NCBI GenBank assembly: GCA_022661535.1
Contig: JAKULF010000003.1
Location: 1,550,001-1,614,000 of the forward strand
From: Eutypa lata
Taxonomy: Eukaryota > Ascomycota > Sordariomycetes > Xylariales > Diatrypaceae
DNA: 64,000 nucleotides
Reading direction: 5' to 3'
Below the pieces are notes generated by a model, which made no database searches, was not told the DNA's origin, and was given only the letters and a program-made list of their open reading frames with translations. The translations under genes and the position numbers were made by a program. Of the stretch, positions 10,046 to 23,398 are shown piece after piece (position 1 is the stretch's first letter; each line of letters begins with the position of its first letter).

Positions 10046-12369
10046 TTTGATAGAATCGACTGTGAGATATAACTTTGGGATGCTTTCTCTTATGCGATCG
10101 GAAACTGGCAGACTAGGACGTGAATATTGAAATTGTCTATATTGTCTAGTGTGTGGGTAGTTATAAGCCGGAGATCGCAGGGAAATCGAAACTGGTGGAG
10201 ACGACAAGGGTTGTTCTAGGGGGTTCTTCGTATCTTCGTTAGGATAGATAGATTGAATGTTGACAAAGATGGCACGAGATGTGTAGACATAGCTGGGAGG
10301 AGACAGTATTTATGTGTGATTCCTATCTATCACGTACTCTGTCAGTGAGGCGCAGGTCAGCAGCCAACGTAGAACGTGACCATAATCATGGTTCTTCTTC
10401 CATCCCTCGACTCAAGAGGCCGCCCCACCAAGCCCAAGACTCTTTAACTAGGTAGGTATGCTCTGCAATAGATCTAGATCGCAGAATGGAATCAAGCCCG
10501 GAGCCCTCGTGTAAGACAGAAATTACGTATACTTCCACCTGGGATTGCCTTGCTGCCCCGAAGGAAGACGAGGGCAGATCCGGATTGCCTGATGGAATAA
10601 ATCCAGGGTTCATGGTGGTGGGTGGGTTGGTGATCAAGGTTGCGATCCCTGCCCGCATACGACAAGCCTCGATTTTATCCCCACCATCACCAAGATCCGG
10701 CCCTCCAGCCGGACCCATATATTATTATTGAAGAAATAATTAACTAGCACTTGAAGACAGGACTTTAAAAGGAATTTCTGGTGAATAATATGAGGGGAAT
10801 TGACATCTTTTGGTGTACGTTTTAATTGTAAATCAGCTTTATTAGTTCTAGCTGAATTACAGTTATATCGTAGTTACATACATAGGTAGGTACCCACGTA
10901 GCAGCTGTACCACCTGTAAAGAAGACCCCTGAGATATGTAACATATCCCAATGATGGCATACTACCTTATATGCACATTGTTCAGCTATACACGAGCAAG
11001 CTGAAAAGTTTCACTGCTTTTTTAGCCCACACGAACTGCTAGATTGACCTACCCCTCCTCGTCGCTCCAGTTCCCCGGAGGGCTGTTACATACAAAGAGG
11101 GCCCTTGTGTTTCCAATGGCACATAACAAGCAGGCTATAGCAGCGCTCTGGCGTCACAGAAGGTAGAACACGAAGTTGGCCCTATACGTAGTTGCATAGA
11201 TGCTTACGTACCTAGGTAAGTTAGGTCTGCGGCAGGACGGCTCCCAATGGCATCATCCTCAGGATTTCCCTCCTTCAGACCAGCCAATTGCTCATCCGAA
11301 CTGCACGTCTGCTTGGGATTTACGGCAAAGGCGCGCTAGGTAGTTGGTTAGTAGCCTTCAACACCTTGAACATCTCCCATCTATAACCACGTTTACTAGA
11401 CCCGGAGCAAGCCCATGATGCCACGACCGACGTCAAGCTGCAGCTGGCGCTAGCCTAACGCCCTGGATAGCGCGAAGAGGTGGTGTATCTGTGTTAGTAT
11501 ACGTACTAACAGACTGTCCCGATCCTCGTCTACTAGGATGTGTTCCAATACATACATATGTTTACGCATAGATAGACTGACAGAGTGATGGACACATTGT
11601 AACTACTATATTTGGACCCTGCACCATTGCGTCTTGGCTGGCCCGCTGGCTTGGAGATCGCCGTTTGGAAGAAACCATCGTCCATGATAAGTAGGATGAC
11701 ATGCATCAAGATTGATTTGTGGATCGTCTCGGGGTGGGGACATCGAGCTAGAATGCCAAATAAGGTCTTCTTACCTAAGCTGATCCGAATAGGGGTCGCC
11801 AAAACACGTGTTATGGGCCAAAATACACGTATTATACAAAATACGTATTATACGGTATTATACGTCATTATACCACCTTACCTAAAAGGGAATATACATA
11901 CTCATCAAGCCTAAATTAGACAATATACGGACTATATATCCGGTATATATGGGTCCGGAGAATGGTAAGTCTCGCTCCGGTATGTGTTGAAAGCTATAAC
12001 ACACGTATAATACGGTATAATACGTGTTTTGTATAATACGTGTTTTGAAATTCCTAACCCTAGATCCGAACATTCTAAAACTCCATGTAAACTGGTAGGC
12101 ATAATATCTTAGGTTCTTATGCATGCGAGCAGGACATGTGCGCTCAGTTCATTTCTTAATACTACGTAGCACACAGTTCTTGTATGAGCTACGAACGAAC
12201 AGTCGAGCATGTGTCAACTTAACTTTTCATTTCTTCTCTAAAACCAACGTCTCAAGCCCGTACAGCATGGCTCATCATAAAAGGCCCTTTTTAATACCAC
12301 CTTCTAAATATACATACGTCGGCAGAATAACCCCAAAGGCCCCCTTCTCCCTCAGACTCTCTTGTTTTC
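10046..12369. other. Gene-poor AT-rich stretch with a foldback element
   Basis: About 2.3 kb between the His-rich protein and OST1. I see no gene. It holds the inverted-repeat element listed separately at 11820-12046. Short open frames at 10386-10731 and 11533-11914 look random or come from the repeat. Confidence 0.5.
11820..12046. mobile_element. Foldback/MITE-like element with about 45-bp terminal inverted repeats
   Basis: The left arm (11820-11865) and the reverse complement of the right arm (12003-12046) match closely: both contain ACACGTATTATAC, a second ACGTATTATAC copy, then a GTATTATACGT copy. Each arm is thus itself built of short ACGTATTATAC repeats. The interior of about 137 bp has no coding capacity. 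Size, AT-rich interior and long inverted arms fit a non-autonomous DNA element. No clear target-site duplication could be fixed by eye. Confidence 0.6.
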
Positions 12370-13961
12370 TTATTTTGTTGAAATCTTGACATTGACTTTA
12401 GAGAGAACCCATATACCCACAAATACCGACACCATGCTCGAGAAGACCACGACGGGTTTCCGGAGGCTTGCAATGAAAGAGTAGTCGTAGGAAACCACTA
12501 AGGTGCGGCTATGGAAGTCGTCCACCAGGTTCCTCGTCTTAATTGTAAGGACTGTGCGACCAATCGTATCTAGGTAGGTTTTCTGTCGGTCAATGGTGTA
12601 GTCTACGATGGATGATGCAGGAATTGTCGTATGGAATTTGATGTTCCTACCACATGGTTAGCAAACTTCAAATCAAAAGGCATCATTCATACTCACTCGG
12701 CACCCTCAGGCAGTAGGACGCGGACTTGGGCCTGTTCGTATTGAATGCCTTCAGCCTGCTTGGGACCCTCTAGGAAAGGCACGTTGAGGACGAAAGTATC
12801 CCCAGTGACCTTCTTTAGAAAGCGCCTTGAGTTGGCATTCCATCCAATGGTGAATGGGTACTTCCAGCCGCCAAAGACGGGGTAACGTGGTTTGATCTCA
12901 AGTAAGGCTTCCTTTCTGTTAGTTCTGAAACGCGATGTCGAGACGTTTCCAATAGCATCCGTGAAGTACGCGTCCTTGCTACCAACTTGCAGCGGGAACT
13001 GGAGTTCCTTCAGCGCCGAGGTCTCAGGCTTGTAGAATTGGGCTCGAGCCCACTCGACACGGTTGAACTGCGACGATAGGTTTGCGCCATGGTTGTGAAG
13101 AGTATATCGATCCTCAAATGCAATATTGCCGCCCCAATGGCTGACCTCGATATCGCGTTCGAGTTCAGAGACGTACGTGACAGGCTTGGTGAATTCGTAT
13201 CGGACTGTGGCCGGAGACACGGCACCAGCTGGGACCTCAGGGAACGGCCCGTAGGTCAGCTTCGATCCCTGCTTCTGTGGGAACTCCTCGGTCTTGCCAG
13301 AGCCGGGAAGTTTGGTATAATCAGGAATGTCTGTTGACGGAAGCTTCAGTTCGGTCTTCTGCTTCAATGTGGGATAGGCCGCAGGTGCGTAAGCAGAGAA
13401 TGAGTAGACCAGGTATTGCTTCTCAGCTTGTTCGATAGTAGCAGGGAGCGGCGCAAACGCTTTAAGTTGATAGAACGTAATCCCGAGGGTCTGTTGAGAA
13501 TTGGAGGAAAGAGTGGTTGGTAGGCGGATCCGATAATACTGGACTTCACTGTAGCGATTATTAGTATAACGGCATGTTTAACGTGAAATATCACTCTAAC
13601 CATACCTATATGTATCAAATTCGACAGCATCAACCGTGAAGCCAGAAACGGCATCGTCTTTCTTATCCTTCACCTCAAAGCCCCCTGATTTCTCCATCTG
13701 ACTGCCGGTGAAAGGCAAGTAATATTCATCTTGAGGCTCGGGGGATATGTTCTTAATCACAACATTGATGGTCTCCTTCGCATAGTTCTTTTCCAATGAT
13801 ATGATATGTACTAGGTTCTCATTTTGGAATACCTGGGGCGGCTTGAAAGTAGATGGCAGTGCGATTCTTGACTTTGAAGAAGCGGCGACATTGGTATCGG
13901 CATCGGCAACTACATGTGAAAGCAAAGAAAGGCAGGCGGCTGCCACTGCGCCGAACTTCAT
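12370..13961 (-). CDS. OST1: Oligosaccharyltransferase subunit OST1 (ribophorin I)
   Basis: Subunit of the ER oligosaccharyltransferase complex, which transfers the dolichol-linked glycan to Asn of nascent proteins. Exon 1 starts at 13961 with a signal peptide (MKFGAVAAACLSLLSHVVADA). It ends at the GTATGG donor, and the next exon resumes with EVQYYRIRLPTTL. Family landmarks are KPVTYVSELERDIEVSHWGG and YTLHNHGANLSSQFNRVEW. A last intron (GTGAGT...GTGGTAG, with TGCTAAC branch site) leads to a final exon with NIKFHTTIP and a C-terminal membrane segment, PVVVFSSMVSVFVGIWVL, ending VKISTK at 12370. Length (about 480 aa) and topology (signal peptide, lumenal domain, one C-terminal helix) fit OST1. 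Confidence 0.93.
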
Positions 13962-15543
13962 GGTGAAAGATCGACCGGAGCGCTCATGAAATGATGAGCA
14001 ACTCCTCTTGAATGCTGCGACCGAGACGAAGAGAAAAAAAAGATAGAATTGGGCAAATAATGGCCCTTGGAAGGTCAACGATGTTATCTTCTTGGCGTGT
14101 CTCTTTGGCTTTGTAGCTTCTTGAAGACCAGCTAGCTTCACTTGCTCTAACATACCCGCAGCATTCAATTGGATTGCCAAAACGCTTACGTTGCTGTTTG
14201 AGCATGCACGGAATCCCGGAGTCATCTTATTCCGATGCTTAGCTAACTGTTTGTTGCTTATCTAATCGACAATACGTCACCTCTCGGCTGCAATAGCACT
14301 AGACTAAAACTAATATTACTCCAATAAAGTACTAAAGTACTTGCTGAAGAATATAGGACGCTAAACTGTTTCTAGAGACGTCGTCGCATTCTCACCCACT
14401 CACCCTTTATCTAGGGCTCAGGGCCAGACCTTCAACTTACACATGTTTGACCTGCAGGAGGATCCTTGAAAGTTGGGGTTTTTATTCGGGGATCTCTTCT
14501 CAACAACATGGTGCGACTTCATAATACCCTGAATACCTGACATGCTGCATGCCTATCATACAGCATTACCGAAACAAGATATTGGTGTTGAGACATTTTG
14601 ACGAATACTGTAAGTATTGGCTATCTAGACTACGTTGGTAATACCTACCTACCCAATCAAGGTAGCTCCAAGCAACGAGGGGTAGTTTGGTTGGATAGAA
14701 GCTTTGAGTGTTTTGCTGAGCTCTTTTAAGACTGCATATGAAAGGTTCACATCATTATGAGAAGGGTTTTATTCTGGTCACTTTGATTTAAAATCGAGGG
14801 GGTGATATTGTCTTTATCATATCCACACACATATGCATACGCAGGCAAACCTTAACCCCGACCACCAGTAGTAACGGAGTGACTGCAGATATTACTACAT
14901 GTATTAGATATTCGAAGCTTAGGTGCTTAGGCCCTTGGCGAATATGGAGCTCCCACAATGTCATCCCTCATCGTAGAGTGGCCCGCTGGGAGGCTCTATG
15001 GGGCACCAGCAACCTTATTATTGAATATGTAACAAGCTCCAGTTTCTACCCCCCTCCTGCGGGCAAGGAATTAGCTGCTATCTCGTGTACTAGCATTACG
15101 TTAAGTACTTTTGTTGCCCCTCATCGCCAACACAACCAGACGCACACCGAACTTCCGCTAGACTAGCTCCTGGAGGACTCTTCCCACGTCTCAGCTCACG
15201 TCTTTTTTATTAACCTCCATAGATCCTTTGCTGTAGAGGAATCAACCTTGAGGATTCGTCTGAACTACAGCTGAGCTAAGCCTTGCTAGCAAGACGTTCG
15301 TGAAATTCGCTCAACAGAGTCTTATTCTTTGGATATATCTATCTCCATCTATTGCTCTTATCATATCTTATCGTCTCTCCGAATTCTACATACTCTTAGC
15401 AAATTTCTGTATCTGACATCATCTCTGGGGGGTAGTTGTTTTGCACTTTGTTGCCAAACTTCACACTCAACCTCCTATCTAATCAGTTCGATTTATACTG
15501 GATTTTCGTTACACGGCAGTTTCACTATTAAAATACTTCCAAA
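13962..15543. other. Long divergent promoter region between OST1 and hexokinase
   Basis: About 1.6 kb with no gene recognised. The last 250 bp before the hexokinase ATG are pyrimidine-rich (CTCT/TTCT runs around 15330-15400), as is common in strongly expressed fungal promoters and leaders. An open frame at 14879-15166 has no family likeness. Confidence 0.45.
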
Positions 15544-17977
15544 ATGCCTCGAAAGCCTCCTTCCCGAAAGGGTACGTGTTACAGTCTTCTTGAGTGTTTT
15601 AGTGGTGTTTGTTTGCTGCTGGTTGCTTGTTGCAGCTATGCGTTACCTAGATTCATAGGAGATGACACCCAAAGGTGCAACCTTTCATTTGAAAGTTGTT
15701 TGCTCCAAGCTCGGGACTTTATGATGAATCACAGATAACAAAGGCCCCCCTCCAATCAAAGTCAGACCTCCTTCAAGTGAACAGGCTATTCCGGTTATTC
15801 AATCAATCAACTTAGACGTGCGAACCTTCCAATATTGAAGTTCTGAGGACTCTGAATCAATGTGTTCTTACCCGACTTGTCGTTGAACCACAACTCTAGC
15901 ATGATTCGGGAAGGTGCAGCCTGATATCTAGAAGTCGTCGCGCATGTTGTGGCTATAGTATGCGGAGTTGAACATTGTTGGTTGATTCTAACTTGGAAAC
16001 GCTGCTTATCCTACTGAACTATTCCCGTCTTTCCTTATTAACCCCTTATTCTTACATAACTTAACCCTGTCTTTCAAGTGGTATAAGAAACCTATCATGT
16101 CCGAGTGTCCTCGATCTTGTGGTCCGATGACCAAACGCCATACGTACCATCACCATGATCATTGCAGTGCACTACATGGTTTATACCCACCGGGCTTGAA
16201 CTTTAGGTGCAGCTACTAACTGGGTGATAAATAGGTTCTATGGCCGATGTGCCCAAGGATCTCTTGCAGGAGATCAAGAAGCTGGAGGAACTGCTGACCG
16301 TTGACACTGCTAAGCTCAAGCAAATTACCAAGCACTTTGTTTCTGAGCTGGACAAGGGTATGTCTTCAACCTTTTCTGCACTCTATGCAGATAACGAAAG
16401 GGCTGCAAATTAACTTTTTATCAGGTTTGAGCGTTGAGGGAGGCAGTATCGTAAGCCACAATCTTACATCTCTGACGTAATTAGAGATGGCTAACTTGGA
16501 CCTGTAGCCCATGAACCCAACATGGGTTATGGCATTTCCGGACGGCTACGAGACGGGCACATTCTTGGCTCTGGACATGGGTGGCACCAATCTCCGTGTT
16601 TGCGAGATTACCCTGACAGATGTGAAGTCGGAGTTCGATATAATCCAGTCTAAATACCGCATGCCTGAGGAGCTGAAGACGGGTGATGCCGATGAACTCT
16701 GGGACTATATTGCCGACTGTCTACAGCAGTTCATCGAGACCCACCACCCTGACCTCCCCGCAAACATCAAGCTACCCCTAGGTTTCACTTTCTCTTACCC
16801 AGCTACCCAGAACTACATTGATGAGGGTATTCTCCAGCGCTGGACCAAGGGTTTTGATATTGATGGGGTGGAGGGTAAGAACGTTGTTCCAATGCTCGAG
16901 AAGGCCTTGAACGAGAAGGTAAGTTGGATCGCGGCATGGTTATAGACGAAGAGCATGGCGGCTGATAAAAACTTTAGAATGTACCCATCAAAGTGTCTGC
17001 TGTGATCAACGATACTACAGGTACTATGATTGCCTCTGCTTACACCGACCCGAAAATGAAGATTGGTTGCATCTTCGGTACCGGCTGCAACGCGGCTTAT
17101 ATGGAGAACTGCGGTTCTATCCCCAAGCTCGCCCATATGAATCTGCCCCCCGACACACCTATGGCCATCAACTGCGAGTGGGGCGCCTTTGATAATGAAC
17201 ACAAGGTCTTGCCTCGGACCAACTACGACATCCTTATCGACAAGGACTCTCCCCGACCGGGCCAGCAGGCGTTCGAGAAGATGATCGCCGGTCTGTACCT
17301 CGGCGAGATTTTCCGATTGATCTTGGTAGATCTGCACGATAACAAGGACGTCCACATGTTCGAGGGCCAGGACATCAAGCGCTTACGAAAGCCCTACAGT
17401 CTCGACTCGTCCTTCCTGTCGGCCATTGAGGAGTAAGTGTCTTATTATATACGCAGATACAACCAACCACATTTCCATTTTCAAGGGGCTCCCCTCCCCC
17501 ATGCATGTTCATTTATGCACATCTGCTAACTCACAAACCAAAAACAGCGACCCCTTCGAGAACCTGCAGGAGACGCAGGACCTCATCCAGGACAAGCTGC
17601 ACATCAGCTGCACGCGTCCAGAGCTCGAGCTAATCCGGCGGGCCGCAGAGTTGATCGGCACGCGGGCGGCACGGCTGTCGGCGTGCGGCATCGCAGCCAT
17701 CTGTACCAAGAAGCAGTACGAGACGGCGCACGTGGGCGCCGACGGGTCCGTCTTCAACAAGTACCCACACTTCAAGGCGCGCGGGGCCCAGGCGCTTCGT
17801 GAGATCCTCGACTGGCCGGCCAAGAAGACTGGCAGCGGCAGCGGTGAGGACCCCGTCGAGGTCCTAGCCGCCGAGGACGGCAGCGGTGTCGGCGCCGCCC
17901 TGATCGCCGCCCTCACGCTCAAGCGCGTCCACGATGGGAACCTCGCCGGCATCCTGCACCCGGAGAACTTCAAATGA
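15544..17977 (+). CDS. Hexokinase
   Basis: Phosphorylates glucose and other hexoses with ATP, the first step of glycolysis, in the cytosol. Six exons join in phase: 15544-15571, 16235-16357, 16425-16450, 16508-16918, 16978-17432, 17548-17977, giving 490 aa. Exon 1 encodes only MPRKPPSRK plus one base; the first intron is 663 bp and ends with CTAAC...AATAG. Landmarks: phosphate loop LALDMGGTNLRVCE, sugar-binding LGFTFSYPA, INDTTGTM, GTGCNAAYME and CEWGAFDNE, and the C-terminal GSGVGAALIAAL. The PPSRKG-SMADVPK join matches the N-terminus of fungal hexokinases, so the short first exon is well supported. Whether it is the regulatory hexokinase or a second isoform is not decided. It is convergent with RMT2, 271 bp apart. 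Confidence 0.95.
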
Positions 17978-18248
17978 AGAAGGAACGGGACGACGGAGGG
18001 CAAAGAATAGGACGGCATAAATGGTAAAACCCCGGTTATTCTGTGGGAAAAGACGGCAGATAGAAAGGAGGCCCGCTGGATTGGTACTTGTGTTGCTGCA
18101 TCGGGAGGCTCGCTAGCATGTGTGTTCACTACCTAGACCCAATAGAAAGTAAATAGGATGGTTCAACCACTTGGTCCTGACATTTTTCCTCCATATCTCT
18201 AAATCATTTTTAGCTCTTTGCCAGGTGATGTAATATTAGATCGCTGTC

Positions 18249-19884
18249 TTATCGCATGAATGTGCAGGTAGGAAGTCGGTATTCTGTAGTGATTCGATTA
18301 GTTTTCCGCTTTTATTATTGCCCAAAGCAGTTATTCCTGGGGGAGGAGGAAGAGAATATTCAACTTACTATCCAGAGTCCAATACCGCCTCTTGACGCCC
18401 TGCCATTCGCCCTTGCCCTCCTCTTTCAAGCCCGCCATGTCGACGTCCAGCTCCTGCCACTCGACGTCCATGCCGGCATCGCTCAGGTGCATCTCGACAA
18501 CCTTGGTGTAGACATCGTAGCAAACCTTGCGATCGGCGCCCAGGCCGTTGAAGAACCCGAATATGCCTCCATCGTCTAGCAAGCCGGGGACGTACTCGGT
18601 GAAGAACGTCTGCAGCTGGCTGTAGTCTTCGCCGAATGTGTCGAAGTATATCGCGTCGTATAACTCGCCTTGCTCGAGGAGCTGCGGCAGGATCTGAGCA
18701 TTACGGGTTAGCTAACTATACTTAACACGTCTTGAAAAATTAGGACATAGGGGGCTTAGAGAGGCAGGTAGAATCCTTAGTTGAATTCCAAGGAGAAAAG
18801 GCTCGCATGCCTCACGAGTAAAGAGAAAATAGGACGCAAGATCAAGAGAGGGGTTATGACAATAAGGGGGAGAACTTACTTCCTGCCACTTGCCAGCATG
18901 AACCTTATAGGCGTCCTCAGCCGGCCCTGACGTCTCCCATCCCTTCCCGAACTTGGACTCAGAGGTGTTGATGTGCTCTAGCACGGCGGGATGGGCCTCA
19001 ATAATGTGGTGTTTCGAGGGGCGCGTCTCGGCAAACATGCCGTCTATAATGCCCATCCCGAAGCCTACATTCAGAACTCGCTTGCCGGCTCCTAGGCCCG
19101 GGAGCAATGAGTCGACGGACGCCCGCATGATGGACGTCTCCCAAGCCATCATGACGCCGTTCAGCGACGAGTCGACTAGCTTCCCGTCGTCGTACGTTAG
19201 CTCGGAGCGCAGGTACTCGTCGCTGTTGACATCTGTGGCGCCGGAAGATGGTTTAGGCCGAACGAAGGCTCGGTCTGGATCTGATTCCATTATGATGTCT
19301 TCCGGCTCTGCCACTTCGCCATCCTTTTCTTTCTCCGTGTCGCCTTCCGCGCCGGCACCTCCCTCCCCTCCGATTTCTTCTTCCACGTCATCATCCTCAT
19401 CATTGTTATCCGAAGAGAGCTCCTCATACCCATCTATCAAGCCGAACAGCAGCTCGGCGCGCACGCCAGCCTCAATACACAACTGGTAAAGCTCGTGCAG
19501 TCCTAATCTGTCGGCGAGGCAGCCAGGGGTCTCGTTGTTGCTGTCGACGTCGTTCCAGATAGCGCCGCTCATAAACAGTTCGTATACAACATCTTTGGCC
19601 TTAGCTCCGGAATCGTTCTGGTTCTGGCCATCATCATCGCTGTCACCGCGGTTCTCGGGGGCACAGGATCGGATGGCGGCGTGCAGCGGCGTCTCGCCCG
19701 TCGTGGGCTCCTGCACGCTAGCTCGGCCGGGCACCGACAGGAGAGGCTTCAGTGCCGCGAGGTCGTGCTCCCATGCGCGGTGCAGGATCTCGGATACGTT
19801 CGCGGGGCATGTCGGTAGGATGCGGGCACTCAGAGAGTCGTTCGTTTTCCCTATAGGGACGGCGGCGGCGGCGGGGTTCGTCAT
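18249..19884 (-). CDS. RMT2: Protein arginine N-methyltransferase 2 (RMT2)
   Basis: SAM-dependent delta-N-methyltransferase acting on arginine, known in yeast for ribosomal protein L12. Three exons: 19884-18880, 18693-18369, 18283-18249, total 454 aa. The N-terminal half has ankyrin-like repeats (GETPLHAAIRSC, ETPGCLADRLG). An acidic low-complexity linker follows, then FVRPKPSSG, LTYDDGKLVDSSLNGVMMAWE, and the SAM motif VLNVGFGMGIIDG. Exon 2 has YDAIYFDTFGEDY and LLDDGGIFGFFNGL. The GTAAGT donor at 18368 and CTACAG acceptor reveal a 35-nt last exon coding YRLPTCTFMR, as in the family; reading through the donor would give a wrong tail. The start is the ATG at 19884. It is divergent from VTC4. 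Confidence 0.93.
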
Positions 19885-20909
19885 GGTCAACCAAATCGGT
19901 TCGATACCACGTCAGGGAAGTGAGATATAGAAGAGTCAAAGTCCTAACGAAAGTTGGCTACAAAGCTACACAGCGTCTACCTAGAGCTCTATCTACATAG
20001 GTTATAACTTCAGGTAGCTCTGCATCGCGGGGTAACTGCCAGACTGCAACTAGGAAAAAAAATGCGACACGGGAAGCCCCCAAATCCAGGGTCCAAGTAC
20101 TTAGATACATCCATGATGGTCTAACTGTTATTGACGATCTTACTGTGTTCATGGCTCGGACACTGTGCTTCTCCACACTTATAGCTGCTACATATGTACA
20201 TGAAGTAACTAAGTAGTTACGAAGTACATGTGCTATCTGAACACAACAAACTTCAAAACATCAATGTCTCTACTATGTACGACATCACAACATTATAGGA
20301 GTAGAAAAAAAGCTGAAACTATATAAACTAATACAATATATTCGATATTCGAGATTTTGCTACCAATTTTAAACACATTGTGCATGGGTTATCAACTCCT
20401 CTATCAGGAGCCTCCGTCAAGTCTTGTTTCAACGCTAAATCGGGCTATGGAGCACGTGCCTGTTTATGCCCCTTGATTGGGCAATGCCAATCGATCGTCG
20501 CCGTGGTGAAAGGAGCAGGTGAAGGTTCCGAGCGTCGATTTTCTGCATTTTCTCATTCGTATTTGTTTGGTTTCATTGACCATCTTTGGAGGTGGCGTCA
20601 TATCCACGTGCAAGTGCTACAAGTATATCATATCTAGAGATTCTTATTTCTTATCCAGTGTTTTTAACTTTCATTTTACCTTTTGCTCATATATATTTAA
20701 AGCCCTGGTCGACCCCCGAAGCCGTGACGGCATCTAACCCGGCGGCATACTGTGTGAACTATTTCCCTGTCTCATAGGACACCGTTCAAGCAAGGCCCGT
20801 TTGCATTTGACCAATAGACTGGCTTTGATCAGCTTCAACCTGCCCGACTTAGAAATTCTTAATTCTTAGGCGTAGGTGATAATTGACTGTTGCGTCAGGA
20901 CTAACAATC
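19885..20909. other. Divergent promoter region RMT2/VTC4
   Basis: About 1 kb shared upstream region. No gene is supported. AT-rich, with the repeated short word AAGTAC/GTACAT around 20195-20230. Confidence 0.45.
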
Positions 20910-23398
20910 ATGAAGTTCGGTGAGCAGTTGCGCACCAGCATTATCCGTGAATACCAATGGCACTACATCGACTATGATGGCCTGAAAAAAGAGCTGAAGG
21001 CCGCTACGGGGCCTTTTACCGACTCTGCTGAAGGCGACACCCTCACCGTTGGGAGTGAGAGACCTAGGTCTAAAAGTCAGAGACGTCAATGGACCGAAGA
21101 TGACGAGCAACGCTTTATTAAGAGACTCTACAACGAGCTTGACAAAGTCTACACGAAAACGAAGGTGAAGCAATCGGAAATTCAACGCCTAATTGCCATT
21201 AATGAACAAGAAGTCAAGAGGGTCGTTGACCAAGTCAACGACCGCGGACTAGGCGAACAGGGCCCGTCTGAGGAGAGCTTCACCCTGCTCGAAGAGAACT
21301 TGAGCGACATCATCGCTGATGTCCATGACCTTGCCAAATTTGTCCAGTTGAATTACACGGGCTTCTATAAGATACTCAAGAAGCATGACGTACGTTTTCC
21401 CTTCAGTAATGTGCGATACAAACAGAGTTAATGTGGTTTACAGAAAATGACGCGCTGGCATCTTCGGCCCTCCTTTGATTCTGCTCTTAAAAAGAAGCCG
21501 TTTTACAATGAGGATTTTGATGCTGAAGTTGTTAAGCTCTCTAAGCTTTATGATCTTGTCCGGACGAAAGGCAACCCAGTCAAGGGTGACAGTTCTGCTG
21601 GTGGTTCCCAGGGAAGCTTCGTGCGACAAACAACCAAATACTGGGTCCACCCTGACAATGTCACGGAGGTGAAGCTCATCATCCTCAAGCATCTCCCAGT
21701 TCTTGTCTTCAATGCCAGTAAAGAATTTGACATCCAGGATTCCGCCATTACCTCGATCTACTACGACAACCCAGACAAGTTTGACTTGTACGAAGGACGA
21801 CTGAAGAAGACAGAGGGTGCCGAAGCTATCCGCCTGAGATGGTACGGAGGCATGCAACAGGACCAAATTTTTGTCGAACGGAAAACACATCGAGAAGATT
21901 GGACTGGCGAACAATCCGTCAAGGCTCGCTTTTCTACGAAGGAGAAGAATGTCAATGCATACATGAGAGGCGATCTTCTACCCGAGGCGATTTTTGAGAA
22001 AGCCCGTAAAGAAGGCAAGAAGTCTGCAAAAGCCATTGCTGAGGAGCAAGCACTGGCCAAAGAGGTTCAGTATTCCATTCTGAAGAAGGGTTATAAACCT
22101 GTCTGCCGGTCATTTTACAACCGTACTGCCTTTCAGCTTCCTGCCGATGCACGAGTTCGCATCTCCCTCGACACTGAACTCACGATGGTTCGAGAGGATA
22201 ATAGCGATGGTGTCAAGCGCTGCGGAGACAACTGGCGAAGAATGGATATTGGTATTGACTGGCCCTTCTCCCAGTTGCCAGCCCAGGATGTAGTACGCTT
22301 TCCCTATGCTGTCCTGGAAGTTAAGCTCCAGACCCAGCAAGGTCAGGAGGCCCCAGAATGGGTACGCCAACTTATTTCAAGCCATCTAGTCGAGGCCGTA
22401 CCCAAGTTCTCCAAGTTTATCCACGGAACTGCTACCCTGTTTCCACACAGGATCAACTTGGTCCCTTACTGGATGCCGCAGATGGATGTAGATATCCGCA
22501 AAGAAGCGACCCATGACTTTGGTATCCGTCGACATCTACATTCGCCCACCAGCGGCAGCACCTCCGATGACGAGGACGACGATGACTACGATTCGGACGC
22601 CGATCAAGATAATCTTCCAGCTCCTAGTCCTACCCGAAACAATGGGAATGGTACGTCTAGTCGCGGAGTAGCGCTCGGGGATATCGAAGGTCAAACAGTA
22701 GAGGCATCTGGTCCTAACGAGGACTACCCGCTTTACGATTCGGATGATGAGTCCGATGAAGAGGATGCCTTCGAGGAAGCAAGGCGCGTGGGTGGATGGC
22801 CATATTACTCAGCCCTTGCCAAGCGCTGCTCTAAAAAGGCCGGCCAGGGGACGTTGAAGGTGCTCAAAGTTATCACTCCACGCCCTCGAGCTACGACGGT
22901 TCCCATAAGTAACCGTACGCAAATGTTCTTTGGGGATTCCCAAACTCAAATGAAGAAGTTCAAGGCGCCGAAGGGGAAGAAGATCTACGTTCCGGTCCGA
23001 GTTGAGCCCAAGGTGTACTTTGCCGGAGAGAGGACGTTCCTCGGCTGGGTAAGTAGCTTCGTGCGAAATCTATCGTCAACGCTGGGATAACAAGCTAACC
23101 ACAAACCTCACAACAGCTCGAATTCTCCATCTACATAGGCACCATCGCTGTCACGCTGCTCAACTTCGGTACGAAGCCGACCAAACTCTCCTTCGCCGTG
23201 GCAGGGGTATTCACCCTATTAGCCATCGTCTCCCTCTGCTACTCGGTCGGCATCTACCTGTACCGGAGCAGGAGCATCCGCGAGAGGAGGGTCATCAAGT
23301 ACTACGACAGAATCGGCCCGAGCGCTCTGTGCATCACCCTCTTCTTCGGCGTCGTTCTGAATTTCGTCTTCGAGGGCCGCGACAGGCAGTTTTGGTGA
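20910..23398 (+). CDS. VTC4: Vacuolar transporter chaperone 4, polyphosphate polymerase
   Basis: Catalytic subunit of the VTC complex, which makes polyphosphate from ATP and moves it into the vacuole. Three exons (20910-21389, 21444-23048, 23117-23398) give 788 aa. Residues 1 to about 160 form an SPX domain ([38 protein letters not shown]), which binds inositol pyrophosphates. The tunnel-shaped polymerase domain has [40 protein letters not shown] and [11 protein letters not shown]. An acidic, poorly conserved linker ([27 protein letters not shown]) leads to the C-terminal three-helix membrane domain (about residues 690-788), which begins at the last exon boundary. The intact basic and acidic residues of the tunnel argue for VTC4 rather than VTC2/3. 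It is convergent with the MFS gene. Confidence 0.94.
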
